DNA from: Heterodera schachtii | Taxonomy: Eukaryota; Nematoda; Chromadorea; Rhabditida; Heteroderidae | Assembly: GCA_023374025.1 (NCBI GenBank) | Contig: SIJG01000018.1 | Location: 186,001 to 250,000, forward strand | Reading direction: 5' to 3' | Length of the DNA stretch: 64,000 nt | Translations under genes and position numbers: made by a program | In this document: piece after piece, positions 28,853-45,213 of the stretch | How the letters are laid out: every line of letters begins with the position of its first letter | Numbering within the stretch: the stretch's first letter is position 1 | Notes under the pieces: model-generated | What the model was told of the DNA's origin: nothing | Database searches by the model: none | What the model saw: only the letters and a program-made list of their open reading frames with translations

Positions 28853-31800
28853 ATGCCCTCCGCCTCTCCCCCCACCTCAGTGTCTCCCCATTCGCTGCCA
28901 ATGGCCAAACGCGTCAAATCGCCGTCCCCCGCCCTCTCTCTGTCCCATTGTCAGTTGTACTGCTCGCTGCTTCTGTTCCTCCTCTCCATCCTCCTCTCCG
29001 TCCTCATCACCTTTCTTCTCACCCGGAATGCCATTCGATCTCAAATGGAAAGGGTCGACCAAAATGAAGCGGTGACGGCAAAACTCGTCGCCCCCCACGG
29101 GGCCATTGCTTCGCTGAACGCGGGTCACGACATGTGAGTTTTTGGAAGGAGTTCAACCCGTAATTTGATCGATCAGAACACGGCTACGCATGCCGGGAAA
29201 GTCACTGTTGGCCAACGCACGGCCGCGCGGAAACGAAACGGCGGACGAAGCAAAGGAAGAACGGCCGGAGAAGCGGAAGGAACCGGGCGCGGAAGAGCTG
29301 AGACTGTCCGGAGAGGCGCGTTCGGCCTCTGCTTCTTCGTTCCCTTATTTTGCCATTTCAGCTTTTCCCCATTTGGTACAATTTGTCTCTGAAAGTTTTC
29401 GTCCCCGGCTTTGGTGCCGAAATTTTGCCCCAACTCAATTTGACCTTTAACGGAGATTTGCTTCTGAATTTTGCCGTTAATCGGACAACCCGAACAATTG
29501 AATTGAACGCGCTAAAACTGCGTTTTGATCCGAGTAATTTGACGGCGTACGAATTGAAAAGGACGGACAATTTGGCAACTGGGGACGAGGTGGACAGAAC
29601 GCCGAAAGTGATCGGAATTCGGGTGGACGAAGCGCGAGAAAAGGCGAGCGAAAGGGCGGGCAAACTGTCGATCGGAGTGCCAACATTTGTTAAAACGGTC
29701 CTTTTGAAGGTGTTCTTCGACTTGGACGGCGATTTAACCCTGGGAAATCACTACGCCCTGCGGGTGATCGGAGCCAACGAATGCCCCGCTAATGCTCCCC
29801 TTTCTCTCCTTCTCGTCAGATTCCCTATTCGGGCCCAATCGCCTCCAAATTGTCCGGCCTTTACCTGACCACGTACACAACGCTTTCCGGAGAGCACAAA
29901 TGTGCGGCAGTCACTCAAATGGAACCGACGGATGCGCGCAGAATGGTAAAAAAGGGGGAGGGGGGAAGAGATGGGCCTAATTGGGCAATTTGTAAGTGAT
30001 TAGAGGCGAATTCATTTGTGCTTATGGTTGGTCAGCCTAATAAGCTTGCTAATGAAGGTGCCCTCCTTCGATGAGCCCGAATTCAAAGCGATCTTTCGGC
30101 TGAGTGTCACTCATCCGAAAGGGTCGCGGGCGGTGAGCAACGCGAAGGAATTGCGGGAGCAGCAGCAAACGTGGGGGAGGGGTGGACGAATTTGCAAATG
30201 GATGAAGCGTTTTCCAGGGAAGAGACGGAATGGATTCGGACGGACTTTGAGGAGACTTTGCCAATGTCCTCTTATCTTTTGGCGTTGGTCGTTTCCGACT
30301 TCGAATTCGTCGAGGGGAACACTTCCCGTGGCACCCGCGTTTGTTTTTCCTTTCCATTGGCACTTTTTCCTCATTTTGTTTTTTCATTTAGTTTCGCATT
30401 TGGTCTCGTAAAGATGCACTTAATTTGGTCTATCCCCCCATTTTTTCTTTGGCATTTCGTTTTGCTTTTGTTCAGACTTCGTATGCCCTCCGGGCGGGCA
30501 TAAAAGTATTGGAGTTTTACGAGCAGTACTACGGCATTCCCTTCCCTCTCCCCAAACAGGACATGGTCTGTGTGTCCCCTCTCAACTCTTTTCTATTCGC
30601 TTTGTCCTTCCCTTTCAGATGGCTTTTCCCGATTTTGCAGCCGGCGCAATGGAAAATTGGGGCTTGGTGAGAAAACATTCGGTTTTCAATTAATCCAAGA
30701 TTTGAAGGTCACCTACCGGGAGAAGTATTTGCTGTACAGCCCCGAACTTTACACGGCGCAACAGAAACAAGCGGTGGCATCGGTTGTCGCGGTACGGTGG
30801 CGAAGGGCATAGCAACGAGGGAAAGGGGGGGGGGAAGGGGAGACGGATTGGCAAAAATAGCCAAGGGGACGGGGGACGAATGCCAGTGATGGGTCAAGGG
30901 GACGGGGGACGAATGCCAGTGATGGGTCAAGGGGACGGGGGACGAATGCCAGTGATGGGTCAACGGGACGGATTGGCAAATAATTGGGCGTTCATTTAGC
31001 ACGAATTGGCACACCAATGGTTCGGCAATTTGGTCACTATGCGTTGGTGGAGTGATTTGTGGTTGAACGAAGGCTTCGCCACTCTTATGGTGTCGCATTT
31101 ACTTACAATCACTTCCAATGGAATTGGCTGCTTAAGGAGTATCTCGGCACGAATGCGATTAGCGACGGAATGTTCCGCATGGACGACTATTTCCTCGTCG
31201 AGGCTCTCGACTCGGCATTCGACCGCGACTCGCGTGCCACTTCCCACCCGCTGTTTTTCGAAATCCGAAAAGCAGAAGTGCGGCTTTTTTGATGAGCTTT
31301 CAATTTTGCTGTTGCATTTTCAGGATGTGACCGAAGCATTCGATTCGATCACTTACAGCAAAGGCGCATCTGTTCTGAGAATGATCCGCGCAGTGATGGG
31401 CGAAGAGCACTTCAAGAAGGGGCTTAATGTTTGTGCAAATTGAGGGGTCGGAAGAAAATGTTGCGACGCAATGCGACGGCATTTTGAAATTGGACCCATT
31501 GGCAGTGCCTTTTGGCATTTGTCGGCTCTTTCAGATTTACCTCACCCGCTTCAAATACCGAAACGCGGAACACTCCGACCTTTGGGACGCACTGACCGAA
31601 GCGGTGCCGGAGGGAATGAAGGATTGGAAGGGCGACAAATTCAGCGTCAAGCAATTCGCCCGCCAATGGACGGAACGGACGGGCTTTCCGATTGTGCAGG
31701 TCCCTTCGGCCAAAAGTCACCAAATTCCGTCCCCTCTTTTTGTCCAGGTGAAACAAATCGACGGGCAGCGAGTCCAACTGAGTCAGCAGCGATTCCGAAT

Positions 31801-33783
31801 GAATGCGGACGCGGCAGAAACGGGCGCAGGGGGAAACAGCAGCGGCACTTGGGAAGTGCCGGTGTGGTGGAGCAAAGACGGACAGAACGGCCCCATGGAA
31901 TGGCTGAAGGACGGTGGGTCCCCCGCCTCCGTTTGCATTGGCCACCCAATTCATTGTCAGAGTTGTCCATCAACGCGTCCGACTCCGCCGTTTTGGTGCT
32001 GAACAGCCAATCCCATGGCTTTTATCGCGTTCATTACGCGGCCGAGGCGCTGCAACGCATTCAGAGACAGCTGTTCAATGACCACAAGGCAATTCAGAGG
32101 AACCCCCGCCACTTCTCATGGCCTTCCTTCCCCGCAGAATTTGTCGTTGGCTTCGCGCACTCGGATCATTGACGACGCGTTCACTTTGGCAGAAGCGGGT
32201 TACATCGCCTACGAAGCGCCGTTGAATCTGAGCAGATATTTGGTGGCGGAGGAGGAGTATCCGCCCTGGGAGATGGCATTGGCCGGCTTTTCGACCATTC
32301 AAAACTTTTTCGAGGATGAGCCCGAAGCGGGGCCAATGCGAGTGAGCAAAGGGAAGGGCCAAACGAAGGCCAACTGACCGACCATTTGCAGGCGTACATC
32401 AAGCAGATAATCAACGCACTGTTCGAGCGGGCATTGCCCCGAATTAGCGACCAAAAGGACGACGAGCAGCACTTTTTTGACAAGTGAGCGAACGGACTGA
32501 ACAATTTTGCATTTTGGCGAGTCATCGGACTGTCCGAGTTGTTCAGCTTGTTACGGCAACGGGTGGTGCAAAGGATGTGCACTCTGCGCGACGACCGTTG
32601 CATTTCGGCCATTTTGAACCTTTACGCCGATGGGTTCGTCCGCCCGTGCCAATCTCAGCCCGACCCACCGATGGCTTCCGCCTGCTCGCGCGTCCCCGCG
32701 CCTTTCCGGACATTAGCCTATTGTGAAGGCATTCACTACGGGGCGGAGCGCGACTGGGACTTTGTGTTTAAGTGGGTGCCATTTGCTTTTTTAATTTTCA
32801 GGGCGTTTAATTGCAGCGAATACTGTAATTAACTGGGTGTACCGTATGCCTTTTAGAATGTTTCGCATGGAAACGGTCCAAGTGGAGAAGGAACGTCTTC
32901 TGCTCGCTTTGGCATGCTCACGTGACACGTACACTCTCAAAAGGTGGACAATGGGCGGCGATTTGCCTCGGGGTGCGGGCGGAAATATGGGGAACCTTTC
33001 ATTAGTCTGTGTAATTGGCCACTTTTGGCTTGGTAATTTGTCCCCTCCCCCCCCTCCTTTTTTAGGCTTTTGGCATTGGCAAGCGACGCGAATAGTTCGG
33101 TGATCCGACTGCAGGACAAACCGTCGGTGTTTTCGCACGTTTCGAGTCGAATCATTGGCAAAAAGGTGCCCTCCTCCGCCCATTTCCTTCCACCTTTTGC
33201 CAATTGCTCATTTGTCAGATTGTCCTCGACTTTTTCATTGACCATTGGGACGAAATTTACAATGACTTCAAAGAGCAGCAAACGCTTCTCCGTTCGATCA
33301 TTTCGAGTTCCGTCGTTGGCAAGTCGAAACGGGTCCTTGACCAAGTGAGCAAAAAAATGACAGCAAATTAAAGTTTTAAAGTGACACTTTTGTGATTTGA
33401 GGTAGAACACTTTCTCCGGGAGAATGAGCCGACGACAAAGAATTTGGACGTGTTCAAACAACGAATGGAAGTGCTGCAGACGAACAGGTCGACCGAATCC
33501 CAACTTTTTACGAGTCCAAATCCTTTTACTGATTGATTGGAATGTGCAAATGAATCCGAAAATGCTCTCTAAACTGGACCCAATGACTCTGTTTTTGTGT
33601 TAAGGCGTTGGATGGAACGAAACTTTTCGCCCCTCGCTGGATGGTTCAGGTAAAACGCTTTGAATGCTTATGGCCAATTCTCATGGTAACTCATTCATCA
33701 CCCACAGGCAACAGAGTCTTCCCATGGAAAACGAAGAACTGTTCAAGCCAATCGAAGGTCCCACACCATCGCCTATCGCTTAG
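28853..33783 (+). CDS. M1 zinc aminopeptidase, type II membrane protein (aminopeptidase N-like)
   Basis: Cleaves N-terminal residues from peptides outside the cell. About 24 exons give about 1079 residues, normal for membrane M1 enzymes. The ATG at 28853 precedes a Ser/Pro cytoplasmic tail and a signal anchor ([18 protein letters not shown]). Then come the N-terminal domain ([13 protein letters not shown]), the exopeptidase motif GAMENWGL (30640-30666), the zinc site HELAHQWFG with NEGFA (31000-31077) and the ERAP1_C-like domain ending at TAG 33781. Two introns appear to use GC donors (29316, 32089). Two apparent frame breaks, near 30133 and 31090, vanish if 47-nt introns are removed; the second removal restores [12 protein letters not shown]. 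It is convergent with the HSP70 gene. Confidence 0.93.
30865..30963 (+). repeat. 33-bp minisatellite, three perfect copies, in aminopeptidase intron
   Basis: GGGGACGGGGGACGAATGCC and 13 further bases repeat exactly at 30865, 30898 and 30931, within the intron just before the exon with the zinc-binding site. A partial fourth unit (CGGGACGGATTGGC) also resembles sequence at 30841-30852. Confidence 0.95.
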
Positions 33784-34135
33784 GCAAAGTTCCAAAACAT
33801 TCCATCTCAGCTCAATGTGATACTTACAAATGATTTTCATGTACATTAATCAGAATTGTTTGTTGTATATTGCCTATATCTCTAACAAATCATTTTCTTT
33901 ACTAAAATTTAAATAAAAGTACTGGTGATTTCCCGTTAATTCCTCATCTTGTCAGGTTATTTTTGTTCACCCCCTTATGCTCTTACATTAGTTGTATTCA
34001 CAACTACACCACGCCCCTGATAGCAAAACAGTTGATCAAAGTCAGAAATGAAATTGACAAACAAAATAAAACTAGAACAATAATTAACCAAAAACAAAGG
34101 TCGGGCGGACTTGGATAAATAAGCCAAAAATCTTA
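33784..34135. other. intergenic, convergent 3' ends
   Basis: About 350 bp between two converging stop codons. AATAAAAG at about 33912 is a plausible polyadenylation signal for the aminopeptidase. AT-rich, nothing else seen. Confidence 0.6.
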
Positions 34136-36683
<2,548 letters not shown>

Positions 36684-37035
36684 TTTAAGATTTATGACGA
36701 ACCAAATTTATTTTATTACTCTTAACAAAAATTGTAATCACAATGACTGTCAGAAACTATGGAATCGATTCAAAATAGGAAATCAAAAAATAATTAGTCC
36801 TTATCTACAAATTTATGGAATTTCAGAGAATTTCGTTTCAAAAATTAAAATTGTATTTTTTTACTACATATTAATTTAAATTTGGGATCATGTCTCAATT
36901 GTAGGTTGTTTTTGCTCGTTTTACTGTAAATTCCCGAGACTATGTTTTAAATTTTTGGGATTGTGACATTGTCTTTTTTGCTTGATTTAGAACCAGGTGT
37001 AAAACTATTAATTTTCTCAGATATAAATTATTGAA
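36684..37035. promoter_or_regulatory. shared divergent upstream region of HSP70 and BUB3
   Basis: 352 bp between two start codons on opposite strands, AT-rich. It must hold 5' UTRs and promoters of both genes. No heat-shock element array (repeated nGAAn) or clear TATA box stood out. Confidence 0.5.
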
Positions 37036-38365
37036 ATGAATGCTCATTACGTTGCTTCGGCAAATGAATTTCCTGTTTCTCTCAAAACTGCTTATGGTAT
37101 TTCTAAAATTCAGGTATCTATTTTCTTTTTTTATCCTTTTCATCATTATTATTCAGTTTTCTCCTGACATTACTAGACGATTAATTGCCGTCTCAACTTG
37201 GGATACTTTTGTTAAAATTTTCGATGTCACCAACCCGGGGGCACCAATGGACATGCGCACATATTACCACACTAAATCTGTGCTTTGCTGCACTTTTGTC
37301 GTAACATTTTGTCTTGAATTTTGGTTCTTTTCTTTTTTGAACAACTTCATTTGAGGATGCAATAAAAGTTGTCAGCGGTGGTTTGGATGAGGTGGTCAAA
37401 GTGTGTGACTTGGAGAGTGGACGTGGTATTGACAGATATCCAAATAACTTGGGCAATTATTTCTTTTCAGAGACAGTTATGGGCCAACACACCGATGGAG
37501 TGAGATGCATGGAGTTTTGTGCCACTATGCGTGTTGCAGTTTCGGGTGGATGGGACAATCTAATGAAGGTCCTTTACACCCCTTCCCCCCAATAGCTCTC
37601 TAATTTATTTTAACAGTTGTGGGACATTCGCGCTTTGATGCCAGTCGGTGCCATGGAATGTGGAGACAAAGTGTATGCACTGGACGTTGTAGACAACAGA
37701 GCTGTTGTTGGAACAAAAGATCGGCGAGTGATTGTTTGGGATGTTCGGAATATGAAAGCCCCATTGCAGACAAGAGAATCGCCACTGAAAGTTTGAAAAG
37801 CAAAATTACAGTTTTCTGATTCAGGCATTTAGTTCCAAACCCGTTCTATCAAATGTTTCCCCTCTGGCGAAGCGTTTGTTTTGTCTTCAATTGAAGGCCG
37901 CGTGGCTGTTGAATACTTCGACCAGGACCCGGAAGTACAGAAAGGAAAGGTAAATTCTTTTTTGGTTTTGTGATGACAACTTCTCACAATCAGTATGCTT
38001 TCAAATGCCATCGCGTGAAGGAGGAATTCGGAGAGCTTATTTACCCGGTCAACGCTGTTGCCTTCCATCCGGTCCACCGAACTTTCGCCACGGGAGGGAG
38101 CGATTACATCGTTAACATGTGGGACCCGTTCAACCGGAAGCGCTTGTGCCAATTTAGGAAGTATTAACGCCTTTTTTTTGCTTCACTAAATTACCTCTTT
38201 TCAAGGTTCCCAAGCTCCGTTGTAAGCCTCTCATTCTCTCCTGATGGCGGAATGCTCGCAATTGCTTCGACTTATATGTACGAGGAGGAACGCGATCCGA
38301 ATCCAATCCCCGAGAGTTCATTAACGATTCGTCGTATGACAGAGCTAGAAGTCCGTCCAAAGTAA
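37036..38365 (+). CDS. bub-3: mitotic checkpoint protein BUB3 (WD40)
   Basis: Seven-bladed WD40 protein that brings BUB1 and BUBR1-type kinases to kinetochores. Eight exons, 333 residues, the usual length. Visible blocks: VSTWDTFVKIFDV, VSGGLDEVVKVCDL, LWDIRALMP, FVLSSIEGRVAVEYF, YAFKCHRV, AVAFHPVHRTFATGGSDYIV and the C-terminal LSFSPDGGMLAIASTYMYEE ending in EVRPK. The SSIEGRVAVEY and FHPVHRTFATGGSD blocks separate BUB3 from RAE1, its closest relative. The splice choice at 37833 (TTTAG acceptor) gives FQTRSIKCFPSG, the expected BUB3 sequence. It converges on KRR1, with stops 240 bp apart. Confidence 0.95.
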
Positions 38366-38603
38366 AATTTGTTTTATTTTTCATCTTGTTATCTCATTCC
38401 GAACAAAGCTCAGGTTCAATATTATTTTTATATTTTGCAAATAAATTCACTTTGTTTAAGCTTCCAAATCTTCGATTTCGTAAAGCTGCTTATTTGATAA
38501 GGCAGACAATTTTATTAGCAAACAATTCAGTACGTTTGAAAATGAAAAGCATGGGAGGGTTGGTGCCCCTTCCAGTTGTTGAGTTATTTCCTTTTTCTGT
38601 TCG

Positions 38604-40058
<1,455 letters not shown>

Positions 40059-40300
40059 TGCAAACTCAGCAATTAATTTGTAGTTTGGTCATATTGTTTG
40101 AATTTTAATAAATAAATAAATAATGAATCCGTTTGAATTACTGCAAAAAACATCAAAGCATTATTTGCCCATAAATTTATTGATCAAACAAAGATGAACA
40201 ATTTAGAAAATTTACAGTTTGAATTAAATGAATGAACGTTACTTTATACGTAATAACAAAAATTGCATAAATGGCGATTTTGCCAAAATAAATAGTAAAT

Positions 40301-42178
40301 TCATTCAACAATCTTGACAATTTTTCCGATTGCGATAGTTTTCCCCTCGTCCCTGAGCATAAACCGTCCCATTTGCGGAAAACCCTTGAATAAATCCATG
40401 CAAAACTGCTCCGCCGATTCGAGCCTCAGAATGCATTTGTCATCCTGCTTCACAAACTTTGTCCTCTTCTTGTTGCTCGGGTCTTTTTTGTCTACCGTAC
40501 AAATCACAGCCTAACGGACATTAAAAAGCATTATAAAGACCAAACGAATTGGTCGGTCACCTTCACTGTGACTTCCTCCACGGCTTCGTGAATGTGCAGC
40601 ACACAGCCAAAACCCGACGTTATTATTGACTTATAGTCCAAAATAAGCACCTAAATATAGCTAAAACATGAAAATACAAAACAGCGTAAGCTATCAGCTT
40701 ATTTATTTTTTACCTCCGCGTCGAATATGCGACCAATTGGACACGGAGAATCGGAAGTACAAAGCACAAAGCCGGGCATTATTTCCGTGTCCTCGACTCC
40801 TTTTATTTTCAGTTGGAAACTATCACCCGCATAAACAAGTTCGGTCTCAACGTCGTTTACAAAGCAATTTAGAACTTGCACAGACACTCGATTAGGCATT
40901 AATGTCAAAGTTTGTCCTTTTGAAATTGAACCGGACTCGAGTTTTCCAAAAACGACTGTGCCCATGTCCTGTAAAATCGGCTCTAATAAATAAGAAAGTA
41001 AAATTATACAGAGAATTTGTTTGCTATTATGCCGCGCACTGGGCCATTGAAATCCCTCGCGATCAGAGGGAGGGAGTCGATGTATTCCAAGAAGCACATC
41101 CCGGTGTACCAAGGGCATAAGTCGGAAGAAGGCCGTTCCTTAAGGAAGGCGCCTGTGAGTCCGGAGCATGGCATAAACATGATGTCATTCTTCGGGTTGA
41201 AGCCGCACTTCCTCAAGAAAGGCGTCAACTCCTCCTGGATTTGGCTGTAACGGCCAACATCCCAATTGACCGTTGGGTCGTCCATTTTGTTAACAAGTAT
41301 TATCATGTGCTTCACTCCGGTTGTTTTTGCCAACATGACGTGTTCTCTTGTCTGTCCGCCACGGTCAAAACCCGTCTCAAATTCTCCCTTTCGAGCACTG
41401 ATAACCTAAAATGGAAAACTCGGGTCAGGGAGAATAACAGGCGAAATATTCATTAATAAATTTGAAAACCCTAAAAGTATGTAACAATTTCTTTATATTC
41501 GCATATTTATTCGCCATCATTTTCAACTCAAAAATTATTTTTTTTTAAAAAAACTAAATTAAAAGATTTATAAAATTAATACAATTCAAAAAATAATGTT
41601 AAATGCTCTCCATTTTGAAATAATCAAAATACTACCGACCAATACTGCCAAATCGGCTTGTGCAGCTCCAGCGATCATATTCGGTACAAAAGACCTATGA
41701 CCAGGGGCATCCAAAATGGTAAAATGTTTCTGATCCGTCTCGAAGAATGCTCTGCCGACTTCAACTGTTTTACCCTTTTCCCGTTCCTCTTCATCTAAAA
41801 ACATTACATCATAAAATTGACAAAATGAATAATTAATTCTCTATCGAAAAAACTACCAATAATATCTTTCTTACTTGTGTCCAATGCCCAGGATAAGTAC
41901 CAACTCTCACGGCCCTTCTCTTTCGCTTCTTTTTCATACTTTTCCAATGTCCGTTTATCAACCATTCCAGTCAAATACATTAATTGGCCTCCAATTGTTG
42001 ATTTGCCGGCATCAACATGTCCAATGAAAACCTGAGAATGCGTAAAGTTAAGAGTGTTGATTTAAAAAACAGGTCGGGATTTAGGAAATTTTATAAAGGA
42101 CGAGGAAATGTTGTAGCATATTTGGTAAACATAAACACTTACAATGTTGACACGCTCTTTCCGACCTTCTGCTGACAT
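40301..42178 (-). CDS. erfa-3: eukaryotic release factor 3 (eRF3/GSPT), GTPase
   Basis: GTPase that works with eRF1 to release the peptide at stop codons. Seven exons, 429 residues. G1 [14 protein letters not shown]3 DAPGH with [19 protein letters not shown]4 NKMD, then [25 protein letters not shown] and C-terminal [12 protein letters not shown] and [20 protein letters not shown]. The match to GSPT1 rather than HBS1 or EF-1alpha is clear from the last block. The fourth intron seems to have a GC donor (41032). The frame starts only 12 codons before the GTPase, so the usual N-terminal extension is absent. CACAG|AATG at the start could be a splice acceptor from an upstream exon. Confidence 0.93.
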
Positions 42179-42269
42179 TCTGTGAAGATGAACACTGCTC
42201 TATATATAATATAGTAATGAAAATAGACAATATTAACCTAAAAAATATTAAAATTTATTAATTTTCTTA

Positions 42270-42808
42270 CAAGGGAAGGGCGCGAACTGTAAGTCGGAAA
42301 ATGCATATGTGTTATATACCATTCGATAAAGCAGGGTCGACTTCTATTGTGGATTTTTAATATTACGCCCCCATAGGAAGAAATAAAAAAGTTATGAGGC
42401 CTCAAAAACGGAATTTTAAGCCTAATGGCCGATTTCAAGCTTTTTTCACTTTCTATTAATTCCCAACCTTTACATTTATTATTATTTTTGCTTATTTTAA
42501 CTAAAGAAAAACTATCATACATTTTTTAGTGTAAAAAGTGATTTTTAAAATTATTTAATTATATTATAAATTTATTGATTTTTATGTTGGATTTGAACCC
42601 AAGCTCCAAGAATGCGAGTTTAACCAACTGAGCCACCAATTTTAAGTGAAAATACAGCCGAAATTGCAATCTTCGAGGCCTCATAACTTTTTTATTTCTT
42701 CCTATGGAGGCGTAATATTAAAAATCCACAATAGAAGTCGACCCTGCTTTATCGAATGGTATATAACACATATGCATTTTCCGACTTACAGTTCGCGCCC
42801 TTCCCTTG
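42270..42808. mobile_element. MITE with 134-bp terminal inverted repeats, TTA duplication
   Basis: 42270-42403 and 42675-42808 are inverted copies that differ at about one position, starting CAAGGGAAGGGCGCG. TTA flanks both ends (42267-42269 and 42809-42811). A 3-bp TTA duplication is typical of PIF/Harbinger. There is no transposase; the 271-bp centre is AT-rich and holds a tRNA-like segment. It sits about 90 bp upstream of the eRF3 start codon. Confidence 0.85.
42586..42637 (-). other. degenerate tRNA-like segment inside the MITE
   Basis: On the minus strand TGGCTCAGTTGG matches the pol III A box and, about 35 nt on, GGTTCAAATCC matches the B box. But the acceptor arms do not pair, the D-stem is broken and the T-stem has two mismatches. 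So this is a relic of a tRNA or a tRNA-derived SINE head, not a working tRNA gene. Confidence 0.5.
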
Positions 42809-42811
42809 TTA

Positions 42812-43288
42812 GCATCTTTAATAGAGGGTGAAGAAGATTCAGCCTTGGATGGGGTAAATAATGTAAATGTGAGAAAGAAAGTTTGTCATTTTTTGAAACT
42901 CCTATTCACTTGTGACCTGCGTGAACCATTTGTGAATAAATATCCTTGACCTGGATCCAGGTACATATGTTTTTTTTCGTCGGCCTGGATTTTCCAAGAA
43001 CTTGCTTTTTGTCCATAAAATCCAATCAATGTGTATAAAAAAAAAACTCAGGTCCTTGTAGGCACTAAAAACCTGGATTTTTTGAGATATTTTTAATTAC
43101 CTATTATTGTCAGTTAGATATTTAGATAAAATTAGGTAATTAAATACATAATTTTTTTAAACTATTTAAAATCCAAGTCGAGGCCAGGTCCCACATGGGA
43201 TTCTTGTCCAGGCTTTCTCAAACCACCGAATTCTAGTTACATAAAATTTTTTAAGCTCTGTTCATTTATTTTGTTTGAATGCGATTCT
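42812..43288. other. spacer upstream of EIF1AD
   Basis: AT-rich, with a repeated CCTGGATCCAGG / ACCTGGATTTT motif and its partial inverted copies at about 42950-43080. No exon was recognised, although 42815-42857 is open on the plus strand up to a GGGGTAAAT donor-like site. Confidence 0.45.
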
Positions 43289-43824
43289 ATGTCAAAAACA
43301 TCGAAGAAAAATTTTGTGACAAAGCAACTCGTTAAAGAAATTGTTGTTCCAGCCGACAATGAATTTGTTGGGAAAATTTTAGCTTCACGAGGCAACAACC
43401 TCCACGAAGTAGAAACCGATGAAGGGGAAAACTTCCTTGTGTAATTTAAAATTTGTTTTAAAATACTTTTCAATTTTTTAGGAGTATGCCCACAAGATTT
43501 CGAAAGAAATTATGGGTTCGTCGCGGCACTTATGTGATTTTACAGTCAATTGAAGAAGGAGACAAAGTGCGAGCTGAAATTGTTCATGTTTTGGACCCGG
43601 AAAACATTGCGTTTTTGATGGAAAAAGAAGTTTGGCCGGAGAGATTTATTGTAGAAGCTGCGCAATTGACCAAGCGAGGGCAGCGAACTGAAGAAAATGA
43701 CGATTCGGACCTATTCCCCGCAACTTCGGAATCTGAAAATTCGGCTGAAGAGAGTTCTTCCCTCGTTTCTGAAGATGAAGCTTTGAATGGCCAGACAAAT
43801 GCCAAAAATGAAACAACGATTTAA
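43289..43824 (+). CDS. EIF1AD: EIF1A-domain protein EIF1AD
   Basis: Small OB-fold protein related to translation factor eIF1A that acts in late 40S maturation. Two exons, 164 residues. NNLHEVETDEGENFLVSMPT and RFRKKLWVRRGTYVILQSIE followed by EGDKVRAEIVHVL are the diagnostic EIF1AD blocks. The C-terminal third is acidic and Ser-rich (SDLFPATSESENSAEESSS), as in the animal proteins. The start is at 43289. AATAAA-like signals follow at about 43857. It is first in a same-strand series with a 143-bp gap to the next ATG. Confidence 0.93.
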
Positions 43825-43967
43825 AAGAAATTTAATTTTGTTGCAAAGAATTTTTAAATAAATTTTTTAACAAAAATGTTTATTAAAATGACTTTGTTGA
43901 CCTCAAATGTATATGTATTTGTAGCGTTATTATTGCTTAATTAAGAAATTGTCATTATTTGAAGAGA

Positions 43968-45010
43968 ATGGGCAACAGTTCCACTTCGCTTATGCTGCAG
44001 GAAGAGGAAGTCGTTGGAATTGCGAAGGAAACGGGATGTAAGTGTTTGATGGAATATAAAAGGAAAGTGATTGGGCAACGGTTAAGTTTTTCAGTTTCTC
44101 GAAATCAAATTGTCCGTCTGTACAGTCGCTTCCTTTCGCTTGATCGACAGGGTTCGTTCGTTCAGTGTTTCTCTGTGGTTAAATATGGTTTAAGGACGTG
44201 GATATTTGGATCGGGATGATTTTCAACGGATCCCTGAGTTGGCCATAAATCCGCTCGGTGATCGCATTGTCGACGCTTTTTTCTCCGAATTGTCAGTTTT
44301 GCGAAGTTTTTGGATTAATTTGAAAAAAGAATTTAGCGGAGATTCCGGTGCCAAAGTTGAACTCATAAACTTCCGCCAATTCGTCAAAGTCCTTGCTCAT
44401 TTTCGTCCTCTCAGCAAGTCGAAGCCGAACACCGTAAACAGCAGAGAGGAAAAATTGAAATGTACGGTATTTTGGCATTTTTTTTTTCTTTTATGAAAGT
44501 CGAAATCAGCGTTCCTAATGTTTAGTCGCTTTTTCCATGTACGACCTGAACAAGAATGGTTACATAACGCGCGACGAATTCAAAATCATTTTGAATATGA
44601 TGGTGGGGACGAACATCACCGCCGACCAAGTCAGAAGCAACACATGACAAATCGTTATCGAATGCTTTTACACTTTTAATATCAAAGCCCATCCAAATAA
44701 AATTTTTATAATGCTCCTTTTTTTAGCTTGACAGCATTGCTGACCGCACGATCACTGAAGCTGACGCCGACAAAGACGGGAAAATTTCGTTCGAGGAATT
44801 TTGCAAGGTTCTACCAAAAAAGAAATGGAAGTATTAGATAGTACGCCAAAAGGAGAGAAAAAATATAGATTTTTCTCTGCACTCTCTTAATTGGTACACA
44901 TCTCATTTTGCAGGACGGTGTGTCTTTTGTCTTCCTTTTTAACTTTTGTTTTTAAGGCAATGGAGCGCACTGATGTTGACCAGAAAATGTCGATCCGATT
45001 TCTAAATTGA
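43968..45010 (+). CDS. calcineurin B homologous protein (CHP1-like, PBO-1 type)
   Basis: EF-hand calcium sensor that binds and stabilises Na+/H+ exchangers. Seven exons encode 195 residues, exactly the length of CHP1. MGNSSTS is an N-myristoylation site. DFQRIPELAINPLGDRIVDA is the CHP signature that separates it from calcineurin B. EF3 DLNKNGYITRDE and EF4 DADKDGKISFEE keep all calcium ligands, while the N-terminal pair is degenerate. The C terminus DVDQKMSIRFLN comes from a final exon at 44957-45010, after an intron whose readthrough would end early (PKKKWKY). Confidence 0.94.
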
Positions 45011-45213
45011 GTTCAAAAATGCAAATAATGCGAGCACATTGTGATTTTGTCTAATGACTAATTTCCCCAATTAAGAGTCGGATTTATTGTAGAGTAAATT
45101 TATTGTAACTTTTACTAAAAGTCTTCAGGAATTTTAAAAACCGCTGCATCTTCGCTTACCAAGATATTTAAAAGAATTTTTTTTCTCTATTTTTTTTTTG
45201 ACTTTTGAAAAGA

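Noticed and set aside
30133..31136. Two apparent frameshifts in the aminopeptidase gene
   Set aside because: Both disappear when 47-nt GT-AG introns (30133-30179 and 31090-31136) are removed. The second removal restores [12 protein letters not shown], the expected family sequence.
36684..37035. Heat-shock element array between HSP70 and BUB3
   Set aside because: I looked for repeated nGAAnnTTCn units and saw none that were convincing.
42586..42637. Functional tRNA gene
   Set aside because: A and B boxes are present, but acceptor, D and T stems do not pair.
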